From Candidatus Fimenecus excrementavium (GTDB lineage Bacteria; Bacillota; Clostridia; Oscillospirales; Acutalibacteraceae), in assembly GCA_018712805.1 (NCBI GenBank), contig DVGI01000020.1, positions 1 to 51,724 of the forward strand: DNA of 51,724 nucleotides, written 5' to 3'. Positions 32,684 through 40,957 of this stretch are shown in pieces; within the stretch, counting starts at the first letter, position 1; each line of letters opens with the position of its first letter. Under the pieces are notes generated by a model. It was given only the letters and a program-made list of their open reading frames with translations. It had not been told where the DNA came from and searched no databases. The position numbers and the translations under genes are program-made.

Positions 32684-33952
32684 GTGCACGCAAAAGACAG
32701 CAACGCAAATTACCCGTCCCGCCGACGGGAAATGGCAAACTACACCATTCGAGAAATTAAAAAAGTTTGTAAAGAAATCGGGCCGCGCGAGTCCGGCGAA
32801 GAAAGCGAGCGCAAGGCGCAGGCTTACGTCGCGGAGTCGATGAAAAATGTCGCGGATTCCGTAGAAGTCGAGGATTTCGAGCTGCACCCCAAGGCGTTTA
32901 TGGGCTGGGTGCTTTTGGACGTTATTTTGATGTTCATTTCGGCGGTTTTGCTTTTGCTCGGCCGCTTTAACGTTGTGGACGGCGCCGCAACCGCCTTTAC
33001 CGCGGCGGCGCTGGTGCTCACGGTGCTTTCCATATTGTTTATGGTGTTTGAGTTTTTATTCTATAAACCGCTTTTGGACCCGCTTTTCCCGAAACGGCGC
33101 ACCTGCAACGTAGTGTGCCGCAGAAAAGCCGCGGGCGAAACCAAACGCCGCATCATTTTCAGCGGGCACATTGATTCCGCTTATGAATGGACTTACACGC
33201 ACCTCGGCGGCGGCAAGCTGCTGACAACGGTCATCGGCGTTGCGTTCGGCTCCATTTTCGTGCATTTGATTTTGGATATTATTTCATTTTTCAATGTACC
33301 GAACTGGCTGAACATTGTGGTCATTGTCATTGCTTTCGTGACGCTGATTCCGATTTTCCTCGGTGCGTTCTTTGTCAACTGGAAGTTGGTTGTGCCCGGG
33401 GCGAATGACAACCTGACCGGCGTTTTTGCCTCGATGGCGGTGCTGCGCTACATGGCCGCCAACGACATTCGCTTTGAAAACACCGAAGTCGTCGCCGTTT
33501 CGATGGCCTGTGAAGAAGCGGGCCTGCGCGGGGCGAAAGCGTTTGCCGAAAAGCACGCCGGTGAAGACGACGTGGAAACCGTTTTCGTTGCCACCGACAC
33601 GCTTCGGGATTTTGATTTCATGGGTGTTTACAACAAAGACATGTCCGGCACGGTGAAACTCGACAGCCAGGCGGCCGCGATGCTCAAAACCGCGACGGAA
33701 ATCGCCGGCTATAATTTGGATTTTGCCAACGTATTCTTCGGCTCGTCCGATGCCGCCGCGATTCAGCAGGGCGGTATGAAAGCCGTGGCGCTCGCCGCCA
33801 TGGACCCGACGCCCGCGCGGTATTACCACACCCGCGGCGACACCGCCGACAACTTAGACCCGAAAACCATTGAAGCGGGCATTGACATTTTGTTGGAAGC
33901 CGCATTCCTGTTTGACGAGCAAGGGCTGAAAGATCAATATTCTTTAAAATAA
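32684..33952 (+). CDS. Membrane-embedded M28-family metallopeptidase
   Basis: The GTG at 32684 lies 8 nt after CGGAG; it gives 422 residues. M28 aminopeptidase ligands are present in order: SGHIDSAYEW (His162), PGANDNLTG (Asp242), CEEAGLRGA (Glu277/278), VATDTL (Asp305) and YYHTRGDTADNL near the end. Two membrane helices (about 73-94 and 102-126) precede the first metal ligand and two more (about 180-203 and 208-232) lie between the first two ligands, splitting the catalytic domain. The catalytic side must therefore be placed by these four helices. Likely releases N-terminal amino acids from peptides; the substrate is unknown. The lipoprotein gene follows 30 nt downstream. Confidence 0.85.
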   Translation: MHAKDSNANYPSRRREMANYTIREIKKVCKEIGPRESGEESERKAQAYVAESMKNVADSVEVEDFELHPKAFMGWVLLDVILMFISAVLLLLGRFNVVDGAATAFTAAALVLTVLSILFMVFEFLFYKPLLDPLFPKRRTCNVVCRRKAAGETKRRIIFSGHIDSAYEWTYTHLGGGKLLTTVIGVAFGSIFVHLILDIISFFNVPNWLNIVVIVIAFVTLIPIFLGAFFVNWKLVVPGANDNLTGVFASMAVLRYMAANDIRFENTEVVAVSMACEEAGLRGAKAFAEKHAGEDDVETVFVATDTLRDFDFMGVYNKDMSGTVKLDSQAAAMLKTATEIAGYNLDFANVFFGSSDAAAIQQGGMKAVALAAMDPTPARYYHTRGDTADNLDPKTIEAGIDILLEAAFLFDEQGLKDQYSLK

Positions 33953-33982
33953 AAGATAAAAAAGAGCAAAGGGGTTTTATTC

Positions 33983-35068
33983 ATGCACACCAAAATCAGC
34001 AAGCTTATTTGTGTGGTCGCGGCGCTGGCGCTGCTCACCGTTTCGCTGACCTCCTGTGACTTCTCTTTGGAGTCTTTCTTTAACCAGGACAACGGTCCCG
34101 AACCGGTTGCTGTTTCTTTAAAGACTGATTTGAAAGACGCAAAATTCACCTTTACATATGGGCAGTTAAAAGAAGTTCTGCCCACTGACCTTTTGGCCAC
34201 TTTGTTTGAAAATTACGACGAAAAAACCGACGACGTGACCATTGAGCTCAACTACAACGATCTCAAGTCCCGCTATTCCGGCGATGAGGAACTGTTCCAA
34301 AAGGTGCTTGGGCTTCTGACGGAAAGCGACCGCGAGGCACTCGCGGCAAATCAAGCAGAAGTGCTTGCCTATTATAATCAGATCGCGAATCAAATCAAAC
34401 AGCAAAAACCCGCTACGGTATATTCCGAGAACTTCTGGGTCGATGACGGCACCATTCAATTCACCAAAGACGGCGTTGTTTCCGAATCCGACAGCACCAT
34501 TGCAAAAGCCGCCAAGCTGTTTAAAGACTTCGCGATGCAAGGCGTTGAAAAGGCACTCCCGAACACCGAAAACAACAAAACCAACGAAGGCGACGACCTG
34601 ACGGATATTTTGTATTTGAAAGGCACCGATAAAGTTTCGGAACTTACCATGGACGACATTGACGTGCTTTACTCTTCCGTTACGCCCACCACGGAGTTAA
34701 ACTCGAAAGAAGAACCGGTCGTGACCGCGCTGACCCGCACGGTGGAAATCCACCTGAAAGCGGACAAGGTTTCTGTGGAAAAAGCCATTACTTTCCGCGA
34801 CAAAACCGATATTCTTTCCAAAATCAACCAGCCGCAGAATTCGTTTACCGTGGATAATTACGACTTCACCTGCGAAGGCTGCGTGATTACGGCAACCTTC
34901 AACGCGGTAACCGATGAGCTTTTGTCTCTTTCCTATGACAAGAATATGCAAGTCACCGCTTCTGTTACCGGTGAAGGTTCTTTGGAATCCCTCGGCAATC
35001 AGACGCTGCAATTCAACTGCGGCAGCAATATGTTCTATCAATTTGGCTGGGAATCTGAAGCCGAATAA
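33983..35068 (+). CDS. Putative lipoprotein of unknown function
   Basis: 361 residues with a lipoprotein signal peptide: a short basic start, hydrophobic core (VVAALALLTVSL) and lipobox LTSC with the acylated Cys at 25. The mature part is acidic, with beta-strand-like segments such as TRTVEIHLKADKVSVEKAITF and a central helical region. I do not recognise the family; the shape resembles surface-exposed lipoproteins of Clostridia. The ATG at 33983 follows AAAGGGG. Probably co-transcribed with the M28 gene. Confidence 0.75.
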   Translation: MHTKISKLICVVAALALLTVSLTSCDFSLESFFNQDNGPEPVAVSLKTDLKDAKFTFTYGQLKEVLPTDLLATLFENYDEKTDDVTIELNYNDLKSRYSGDEELFQKVLGLLTESDREALAANQAEVLAYYNQIANQIKQQKPATVYSENFWVDDGTIQFTKDGVVSESDSTIAKAAKLFKDFAMQGVEKALPNTENNKTNEGDDLTDILYLKGTDKVSELTMDDIDVLYSSVTPTTELNSKEEPVVTALTRTVEIHLKADKVSVEKAITFRDKTDILSKINQPQNSFTVDNYDFTCEGCVITATFNAVTDELLSLSYDKNMQVTASVTGEGSLESLGNQTLQFNCGSNMFYQFGWESEAE

Positions 35069-35095
35069 CCCTTTTATCTAACCTTATCATACGCC

Positions 35096-35126
35096 AAGCC
35101 CCATAGAGAACCTATGGGGCTTTTTT
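35096..35126 (+). terminator. Terminator hairpin directly before the fucosidase ribosome-binding site
   Basis: Perfect 11-bp stem AAGCCCCATAG (35096-35106) / CTATGGGGCTT (35112-35122), then a run of T. The AGGAGAG of the GH29 gene starts 4 nt later and no promoter can fit between, so the hairpin may serve as an attenuator. Confidence 0.8.
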
Positions 35127-35140
35127 AAAAGGAGAGCATC

Positions 35141-36313
35141 ATGACAGAGCAGGAAAGACTGGATCTCTATACGAGCATTGTGCCCAACCGCCGGCAGCTT
35201 TTGATTCAGGAAATGAAATACTATGCCTTTGTGCACTACACGGTCAACACTTTCACCAACAAAGAATGGGGAAACGGCAAAGAGTCGGAGCAGGTGTTTA
35301 ACCCCACCGACCAAAACACGGACCAGTGGTGCGCCGCCATCCGCGACGCCGGCATGAAAGGCGTTATTTTGACCTGTAAACATCACGACGGGTTTTGCCT
35401 TTGGCCGACCAAAACAACGGAACACTCCATCAAAAACAGCCCATATAAAAACGGCAAGGGCGATGTTGTGCGCGAGGTGGCAGACTCCTGTAAAAAATAC
35501 GGCTTAAAATTCGGGGTCTATCTTTCCCCCTGGGACCGCAACAGCAAACTGTACGGTACGCCCGCTTACAATGATTTTTATATTGAACAGATGACAGAGC
35601 TGCTCACAAACTACGGGGAAATCTTCATGCTGTGGCTTGACGGTGCGTGCGGCGCCAAAGCAGACGGGCAACCGGTGCAGAAATATGATTTCGAGCGTAT
35701 TTGGAAAACCGCCGTAGAACTGCAGCCGAATATCGTTATGTCCGGCTGCGCGCCGGATGTGCGCTGGATTGGCAACGAGAGCGGCAAAACGCGTGAGAGT
35801 GAATGGAATGTTGTGCCGCAGTTTCAATATGACCAACAAAATTTTGCCGCCAACTGCCAGCAGGATGATGATTTGAAAAAATTCCAGAAACGCTGTCAGG
35901 ATGTTATGCTGCCGGACATGGGGTCGCGTAAATTCTTAGCGAATTACGACAAATTTATGTGGTACCCCGCCGAAGTGGATGTCTCTATCCGGCCGGGCTG
36001 GTTTTATCACCCTGCACAGCGGCTGACGCTGAAATCTTTAAAGCGTTTGATGACCATTTACTACAATTCCGTGGGAAATAACAGCTTGATGCTTTTGAAC
36101 ATTCCGCCAAACCGCAAGGGACAGTTTGCCAAAAGCGATGTCCGGCGGCTTCGGGAAATGGGCAAATGGCTGCGGCGCGAAGAGGAATGTGTGCTGGAAA
36201 GCAGCTGTGTCTTTTCTGCTGACGGCAGAGAAGCAGAAATCACTTTCCCGAAGCAGTCTGTGGACCGGTTACGGCTTGCCGAAGACACAACCAAATCTCA
36301 GCGCGTCGAATAG
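35141..36313 (+). CDS. Alpha-L-fucosidase, GH29, ended early by an in-frame TAG
   Basis: 390 residues, no signal peptide. The GH29 barrel is clear: CKHHDGFCLWPTKTTEHSI (His81-His82), GLKFGVYLSPWDRN, and the nucleophile Asp167 in FMLWLDGACG. The catalytic barrel appears complete through NSLMLLNIPPNRKGQ. The frame stops at TAG 36311-36313 after KSQRVE, but the same frame continues for 60 codons (FSVYAGEECVFRGTIIGFSR...) to TAA at 36494-36496, the expected C-terminal beta-sandwich. Either a recent nonsense mutation or translational read-through. The truncated product may keep the active site but lose its accessory domain. Likely removes alpha-linked fucose in the cytoplasm. Confidence 0.88.
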   Translation: MTEQERLDLYTSIVPNRRQLLIQEMKYYAFVHYTVNTFTNKEWGNGKESEQVFNPTDQNTDQWCAAIRDAGMKGVILTCKHHDGFCLWPTKTTEHSIKNSPYKNGKGDVVREVADSCKKYGLKFGVYLSPWDRNSKLYGTPAYNDFYIEQMTELLTNYGEIFMLWLDGACGAKADGQPVQKYDFERIWKTAVELQPNIVMSGCAPDVRWIGNESGKTRESEWNVVPQFQYDQQNFAANCQQDDDLKKFQKRCQDVMLPDMGSRKFLANYDKFMWYPAEVDVSIRPGWFYHPAQRLTLKSLKRLMTIYYNSVGNNSLMLLNIPPNRKGQFAKSDVRRLREMGKWLRREEECVLESSCVFSADGREAEITFPKQSVDRLRLAEDTTKSQRVE

Positions 36314-36496
36314 TTTTCTGTCTACGCAGGGGAAGAATGCGTGTTCCGCGGCACAATCATCGGCTTTTCGCGGATTGCCATTTTCGACCGTCCTGTTGTG
36401 ACTGATAAACTTCGTTTTGTCATTGAAGAATGCCGCAATGAACCTTACATGCAAAAAATCGAGGTCTGCAAAACCGGCGCTTACCGCCCATTTTAA
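36314..36496 (+). pseudogene. In-frame remainder of the GH29 fucosidase beyond the TAG
   Basis: 60 codons in the same frame as the fucosidase, then TAA. The residues IGFSRIAIFDRPVVTDKLRFV and the ending QKIEVCKTGAYRPF read as the C-terminal beta-sandwich that GH29 enzymes share (TxIGxKR, LRxxI...). There is no frameshift, start codon or ribosome-binding site of its own, so it is expressed only if the TAG is read through. Confidence 0.75.
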
Positions 36497-36515
36497 CAGT
36501 TTCGTTTATAATGTA

Positions 36516-36558
36516 AAAACGCAGGGAACACAAAAGGTGCTTCCTGCGTTTTCTTTTT
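36516..36558. terminator. Bidirectional terminator between the fucosidase and deacetylase genes
   Basis: Arms AAAACGCAGG (36516-36525) and CCTGCGTTTT (36543-36552), with partial inner pairing, T-rich on both strands. It ends two convergent genes. Confidence 0.7.
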
Positions 36559-37327
36559 ATGCGGCGTTTTTATGTTGTTTGCCGGTGGCGTCAATGCGGA
36601 AATCCTCTGTATAGATGAGTTCATCTACCGTAACGAACCGGTAACCGCGTTCAGAAAGAATCTGCAATATCTGCCGCAGTGCTTCCGGCGTATTTTTCAC
36701 ATCGTTATGAAACAACAAAATCGAACCGTTTTCGACAGCCCCGGTTACGCGTTCCACCATTTCCTCTACGGAGACACCCTGCCAGTCTAAACTATCTACC
36801 GACCACTGTATGGTCTGCATGGAAAGACTTTCCGCAGCGTTGATTGCGTCGTTGGTGTAATCTCCGGACGGCACGCGCACAAGCGCAGGTGCTTTTCCGA
36901 TGCATTTTTCAATCTCAGCGTTGCATCGCTGTATGTCTGCTTTGATTTCTTCATAAGATAGCTTGCTGTATGCCGTATGTGTGTCGGAATGGTTGGCGAT
37001 TGTATGCCCCGCTTCGTAAAACGCCTTGACCGCGTCCGGATTTTGGCGCACCCAGTCGCCGACCGCGAACACGGTGGCTTTGGCGTTATATTCCGCTAAA
37101 ATCGCCAAAAGTTCGTCTGTGTCGTCCGCGCCCCAGGCCGCGTCAAAGGTAATCGCTATCTTTTTTTCGTTTGTATCCACACAATAAACCGGAATTTTTC
37201 GCTCCCCCGTGTTGGATGCCGAACTGGTTTGATATTGCCGCCCCAAACCCGCCGCGACCAAAACCGCAGAAAGAGCAATCAGCGCCGCACAAAGCAAACT
37301 GCGCTTGGTCAAAATTAAAAATCGCAT
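36557..37327 (-). CDS. PdaB-like polysaccharide deacetylase
   Basis: 256 residues from the ATG at 37327, after GGAGGGG. One N-terminal membrane helix (SLLCAALIALSAVLVAAGLG) precedes a NodB-type deacetylase domain: KKIAITFDAAWGADDTDE (metal Asp), ANHSDTHTAYSKLS (metal His pair), RVPSGDYTN, QWSVDSLDWQG and ILLFHNDVKNTPEAL. The sequence order and size match PdaB/YbaN, a spore-forming-bacteria protein involved in spore cortex maintenance. It sits alone, convergent with the fucosidase. Deacetylation of peptidoglycan amino sugars is the family role. Confidence 0.88.
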   Translation of the reverse strand: MRFLILTKRSLLCAALIALSAVLVAAGLGRQYQTSSASNTGERKIPVYCVDTNEKKIAITFDAAWGADDTDELLAILAEYNAKATVFAVGDWVRQNPDAVKAFYEAGHTIANHSDTHTAYSKLSYEEIKADIQRCNAEIEKCIGKAPALVRVPSGDYTNDAINAAESLSMQTIQWSVDSLDWQGVSVEEMVERVTGAVENGSILLFHNDVKNTPEALRQILQILSERGYRFVTVDELIYTEDFRIDATGKQHKNAA

Positions 37328-37442
37328 ACGCTCCCCTCCTCGGTTATATATATGGGAAAGAGGGAGAAAAAAGACGGCGGTAAGTCGTTGCCGACGCAAT
37401 GAAAAGTTACCAAATCCGGCTAAAAATAAATTCTTGTTATTG

Positions 37443-37471
37443 TTGATTTTTATCTAAATTTATGGTATTCT
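37443..37471 (+). promoter_or_regulatory. Promoter of the zinc-ribbon membrane protein operon
   Basis: TTGATT (37443-37448), 17 nt, TATTCT (37466-37471), 33 nt before the first ATG. Confidence 0.7.
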
Positions 37472-37504
37472 GAAAACACCAAATTAAATTTATGGGGGTT
37501 TATT

Positions 37505-37933
37505 ATGTTTTGTAAAAATTGTGGACAACAGTTAGCCGAAGGCGCTGCATTCTGCCCGAATTGCGGAATGACGGTTACGCAGCCGGATACTGCACCGGCA
37601 GCTTCTGAACAGCCGGCAGCTGAACAGGGGACCGCGCAGCAGCCGCCCTACACGCAGCCGCAGCAGCCTTATACGCAACCGCAGCAGCCTTACGGGCAAT
37701 ATCCCGGGTACGGCATGCCGCAAGTCTCTCAGGAGCCTGCTTCCGGCGGTTTGCGCTTCCTTTGCTGGCTGATTCCGCTTGTCGGCATTATTCTCTATTT
37801 CGTGAAAAAAGATGAAAAACCGGTTTATGCCAAACAGTGCGGTGTCGCTGCGCTTGTCAGCATCATCATGTGCGTTGTGTTCTATTTCCTGAGCTTCCTG
37901 ATGACGATGTTCACAGCGGCTTCTCTTTATTAA
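37505..37933 (+). CDS. Zinc-ribbon membrane protein 1
   Basis: 142 residues. N-terminal zinc ribbon with Cys3, Cys6, Cys17 and Cys20 (FCKNCG, FCPNCG), a Gln/Pro/Tyr-rich linker with repeated TQPQQPY, then two membrane helices at about 84-100 and 113-138. The sequence IPLVGIILYFVKKDEKPVYAKQCG between and in the helices recurs in the third gene of the operon. The topology suggests a cytosolic ribbon tethered to the membrane. Function is unknown. Confidence 0.8.
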   Translation: MFCKNCGQQLAEGAAFCPNCGMTVTQPDTAPAASEQPAAEQGTAQQPPYTQPQQPYTQPQQPYGQYPGYGMPQVSQEPASGGLRFLCWLIPLVGIILYFVKKDEKPVYAKQCGVAALVSIIMCVVFYFLSFLMTMFTAASLY

Positions 37934-37946
37934 GGAGTAGGCAAAA

Positions 37947-38414
37947 ATGTTTTGTAAAAATTGCGGGCAGGAAATCCTGCCCGGGACCGTAAATTGCCCG
38001 CGGTGCGGGGCCTATGTCGCCCCGGACACCGCGCAAGCGCAGATGCCGCCTTCGCCGCATAACGGGCAGCCCTATCAACCTTACGGGCAACCGTACCAGC
38101 CGGGGCCGTCTTACGGGCAGCCGTATCCGATTCCGGCAAAGCCTTCGGTCGGTTGGCTTGTGTTCAACATTGTTTTGGTTGTGTTGTCCGGGTTTTCCAA
38201 CATTTTGGCGATTGTCGGCGTTGTTTTCGGCGCGCTCGGGCAATCCGCTTATAATCACGGCGATTACAAAGACGCGGAAAGCAAAACAAAAGTTTGCAAA
38301 GTGCTCGGTATTATCAGCCTTGTGCTGTTTATTCTCGCGTTCCTTTTCCTGCTCTTTTTCTTCTTTGTGATTGGAGTGTCTTCTACACCGAGCACATATT
38401 ATTCTCATTTATAA
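37947..38414 (+). CDS. Zinc-ribbon membrane protein 2, dispanin/CD225-like
   Basis: 155 residues. Same N-terminal ribbon (FCKNCG, NCPRCG), a Gly/Pro/Tyr/Gln-rich linker with PYQPYGQPYQPG, then a membrane domain unlike that of its neighbours: helix 71-95, a polar loop ALGQSAYNHGDYKDAESKTK, and helix 117-143. The loop pattern GDY-x-A-x(7)-K between two helices is that of CD225/dispanin (IFITM-type) domains, known in bacteria with N-terminal ribbons. The match is by eye and divergent. It starts 13 nt after gene 1. Confidence 0.78.
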   Translation: MFCKNCGQEILPGTVNCPRCGAYVAPDTAQAQMPPSPHNGQPYQPYGQPYQPGPSYGQPYPIPAKPSVGWLVFNIVLVVLSGFSNILAIVGVVFGALGQSAYNHGDYKDAESKTKVCKVLGIISLVLFILAFLFLLFFFFVIGVSSTPSTYYSHL

Positions 38415-38426
38415 CAGGGGGTTCCT

Positions 38427-38816
38427 ATGTTTTGTAAAGCGTGCGGGCACGAAATTCCGAACGATGCGGCGTTCTGCCCAAGTTGCGGCGCGCCGGTCAA
38501 CGGCGCCACCCCCGCGGGGACTGTTCCGCCGAACGCTCCGCCAGCCGGCGGGCAATACGGCTATGTGCCGCCGGTTCCGCCCGTGACACCGGTTTCTTAT
38601 GAAGATGCGGACACACTTTTAAAAGTCGCTTCGTTTTTTATTCCGATGGTCGGCATCATTCTGTATGCCATAGACCGTGACAAAAAGCCGGTTTCGGCAA
38701 AAGCCTGTTTAAAAATGGGTGTTATCGGGTTGGTAGTTTGGTTTGCCGTTCCGCTTTTAATTTGGCTTTTTGCCGTTTTTCTCATTTTCGGCGTCGGTGC
38801 CGTGGCAATGGCATAA
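38427..38816 (+). CDS. Zinc-ribbon membrane protein 3
   Basis: 129 residues. N-terminal ribbon FCKACG and FCPSCG with Cys at 3, 6, 17 and 20, a Pro/Gly-rich linker, then two helices at about 66-82 and 97-125. IPMVGIILYAIDRDKKPVSAKAC is a clear paralogue of the segment in gene 1. It lies 12 nt after gene 2 and before a strong terminator. Three ribbons with identical cysteine spacing but two kinds of membrane domain suggest duplication followed by domain exchange. Confidence 0.8.
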   Translation: MFCKACGHEIPNDAAFCPSCGAPVNGATPAGTVPPNAPPAGGQYGYVPPVPPVTPVSYEDADTLLKVASFFIPMVGIILYAIDRDKKPVSAKACLKMGVIGLVVWFAVPLLIWLFAVFLIFGVGAVAMA

Positions 38817-38845
38817 CCCTTTTAGGAAAGTCTAAATCAATAAAA

Positions 38846-38883
38846 AGAACCGCACAGAGAAATCTCTGTGCGGTTTCCTTTTT
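38846..38883. terminator. Bidirectional terminator between the zinc-ribbon operon and rplQ
   Basis: Perfect 13-bp stem AACCGCACAGAGA (38848-38860) / TCTCTGTGCGGTT (38863-38875) with T-rich plus-strand side and A-rich left side. It ends the plus-strand operon and the minus-strand ribosomal block. Confidence 0.8.
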
Positions 38884-38895
38884 GTCGGTTCAAAC

Positions 38896-39264
38896 TTATT
38901 TCGCCGCTTCAGCAGTTTTCGGCTCTACAAGTTCAATGATGCACATTTCCGCAGCATCCCCGCGGCGTGTACCGGTTTTGATGATGCGCGTATAGCCGCC
39001 GTTGACATCCGCATATTTCGGCGCGATTTCGTCAAACAGCTTTTTCACGACATCGTCTTTGGTCACATAAGCGAAAACCTGACGCTTTGCGTGCAGGGTA
39101 TTGTCTTTCGCGATGGTAATCATTTTTTCTGCCATGGAGCGGACTTCTTTCGCTCTGGTCACGGTGGTTTCCACCTTGCCGTTTTCCAGCAGGTAAGTTA
39201 CCATACCTCTGAGCATTGCTTTACGGTGGTCCGTAGCTCTGCCGAGTTTTCTGGTTCCGGGCAT
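38896..39264 (-). CDS. rplQ: Ribosomal protein L17
   Basis: 122-residue 50S protein that contacts the exit-tunnel region. [38 protein letters not shown] and [19 protein letters not shown] are the family signature. Last gene of the ribosomal block, 15 nt after rpoA and 13 nt before the terminator. Confidence 0.97.
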   Translation of the reverse strand: MPGTRKLGRATDHRKAMLRGMVTYLLENGKVETTVTRAKEVRSMAEKMITIAKDNTLHAKRQVFAYVTKDDVVKKLFDEIAPKYADVNGGYTRIIKTGTRRGDAAEMCIIELVEPKTAEAAK

Positions 39265-39279
39265 CTAAATCACTCCTTC

Positions 39280-40230
39280 TTATTCGTCATCCTTACGGAG
39301 AGTGAAGTTCAGGGACTCAAGCTTGGCAATAACTTCTTCCAAAGACTTTCTGCCAAGGTTGCGCACCTTCATCATGTCTTCCTCTGATTTGCTGATAAGG
39401 TCTTCAACCGTATTAATACCTGCTCTCTTTAAGCAGTTGAAGGAACGCACGGACAGGTCAAGCTCCTCAATGGTCATCTCGAGCGCTTTTTCTTTTCCGT
39501 CGTCATCTTTCACGACCATGACCTCGGTGTTGCCGGCTTCGTCAGAAAGGTCAACAAAGAGGTTGAGGTGTTCAGTGAGGATCTTGGCGCCGAGCGAGAC
39601 CGCCTCTTTCGCAGAGATGGTGCCGTTCGTCCAGGCTTCGAGCGTCAGTTTGTCGAAGTCGGTGATCTGCCCCACACGGGTGTTTTCGACCGTGTAGTTC
39701 ACTTTCAATACGGGTGTATAGATAGAGTCGATTGCAATCACGCCGATGGCGGGCTGCATCATCTGTTTGTTGCGTTCAGCAGAAACATAGCCGCGGCCTC
39801 TGTCGGCGGTCAGCTCCATATTGAGCGTGGCGCCTTCGGAAAGCGTTGCAATCAAGTGGTCGGGATTGAGAATTTCAACCTCGGAATCTGTCTTGATGTC
39901 GCCCGCGGTGACTTCACATTTGCCGCTGGCTTCCACATACAGCGTTTTCGGACCGTCGCCCTGGATTTTCAGGATAACACCTTTCAAGTTCAGGACAATT
40001 TCGGTGACATCTTCTTTCACACCTTCAATGGTGGAAAACTCGTGCAGAACGCCGTCGATTTTCACCGAAGTAATGGCGTAGCCGGGAAGTGAAGACAAAA
40101 GCACACGGCGCAGGGAGTTGCCGAGCGTGGTGCCGTAGCCTCTTTCCAGGGGTTCCATGACGAATTTGCCGTAGGTTCCGTCCGCAGCCAAATCGAGTGC
40201 TTCAATGCTGGGCTTATCAATTCCTATCAT
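39280..40230 (-). CDS. rpoA: RNA polymerase alpha subunit
   Basis: 316 residues. The N-terminal domain directs RNA polymerase assembly: [30 protein letters not shown] is the conserved dimerisation helix region. A linker leads to the C-terminal domain (about 245 on) with two helix-hairpin-helix motifs, [23 protein letters not shown] and [12 protein letters not shown], that contact UP-element DNA and activators. An 81-nt gap with a small hairpin separates it from rpsD. Confidence 0.98.
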   Translation of the reverse strand: MIGIDKPSIEALDLAADGTYGKFVMEPLERGYGTTLGNSLRRVLLSSLPGYAITSVKIDGVLHEFSTIEGVKEDVTEIVLNLKGVILKIQGDGPKTLYVEASGKCEVTAGDIKTDSEVEILNPDHLIATLSEGATLNMELTADRGRGYVSAERNKQMMQPAIGVIAIDSIYTPVLKVNYTVENTRVGQITDFDKLTLEAWTNGTISAKEAVSLGAKILTEHLNLFVDLSDEAGNTEVMVVKDDDGKEKALEMTIEELDLSVRSFNCLKRAGINTVEDLISKSEEDMMKVRNLGRKSLEEVIAKLESLNFTLRKDDE

Positions 40231-40251
40231 TCAAAACCCTCCTATCGTGGG

Positions 40252-40270
40252 TTCGGGCAAAAAGCCCGAA
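40252..40270 (-). promoter_or_regulatory. Hairpin in the rpsD-rpoA gap
   Basis: Perfect stem TTCGGGC (40252-40258) / GCCCGAA (40264-40270), loop of five A on the plus strand, upstream of the rpoA ribosome-binding site. No T-run follows, so it is not a typical terminator; mRNA processing or stability is possible. Confidence 0.45.
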
Positions 40271-40311
40271 TGCTTACATATATTCGTACCTGTTTCTTGA
40301 AACGGAGCCTA

Positions 40312-40938
40312 TTATTTCGAATAGAACTCGACGATAAGATGTTCTTCAACAGGAACTTCAATCTGCTCTCTGTCGGGCATTTTCACAACCTTAGCGGTCA
40401 TGTTTTCGCTGTCCTTATCGAGCCATTCCGGAACGGGACGAGAGCCGTTTGCTTCGAGGACAGCCTTAATTTTGTCGCTGTCGAGGCTCTTCTGGCGAAG
40501 GGAAACCACGTCGCCTTCTTTCAGAAGGTAAGAGGGGATATCCACTTTCTTGCCGTTGACGAGATAATGGCCGTGGGTGGTGAGCTGTCTTGCTTCCGCT
40601 CTGGAAGAAGCCCAACCGAGGAGATAAGCGACATTGTCCAAGCGGCTTTCGCAGATTTTCAGAAGGTTTTCACCGGTCATGCCCTGGCGGCGTTCTGCCA
40701 TCAGGAAATACTTGTGGAACTGACCTTCCTGGATACCGTAATAACGGCGAGCCTGCTGCTTCGCACGAAGCTGCATGCCGTATTCGGAAGTCTTTTTGCG
40801 GCTCTGGCCATGCTGGCCGGGCGCATAGCTACGGCGTTCAAAAGCACATTTGCCGGTATAGCAGCGTTCGCCTTTCAAGAAAAGCTTTTTGCCTTCACGG
40901 CGGCAAAGTTTGCAAACCGCACCTGTATATCTTGCCAT
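40312..40938 (-). CDS. rpsD: Ribosomal protein S4
   Basis: 208-residue 30S assembly initiator. [23 protein letters not shown] carries a CxxC-type N-terminal segment, followed by the [13 protein letters not shown]-like stretch and an S4 RNA-binding domain ([43 protein letters not shown]). In many bacteria S4 represses the alpha operon; here it lies within it, 19 nt after rpsK. Confidence 0.97.
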   Translation of the reverse strand: MARYTGAVCKLCRREGKKLFLKGERCYTGKCAFERRSYAPGQHGQSRKKTSEYGMQLRAKQQARRYYGIQEGQFHKYFLMAERRQGMTGENLLKICESRLDNVAYLLGWASSRAEARQLTTHGHYLVNGKKVDIPSYLLKEGDVVSLRQKSLDSDKIKAVLEANGSRPVPEWLDKDSENMTAKVVKMPDREQIEVPVEEHLIVEFYSK

Positions 40939-40957
40939 AAATTACACCTCCAAAACC

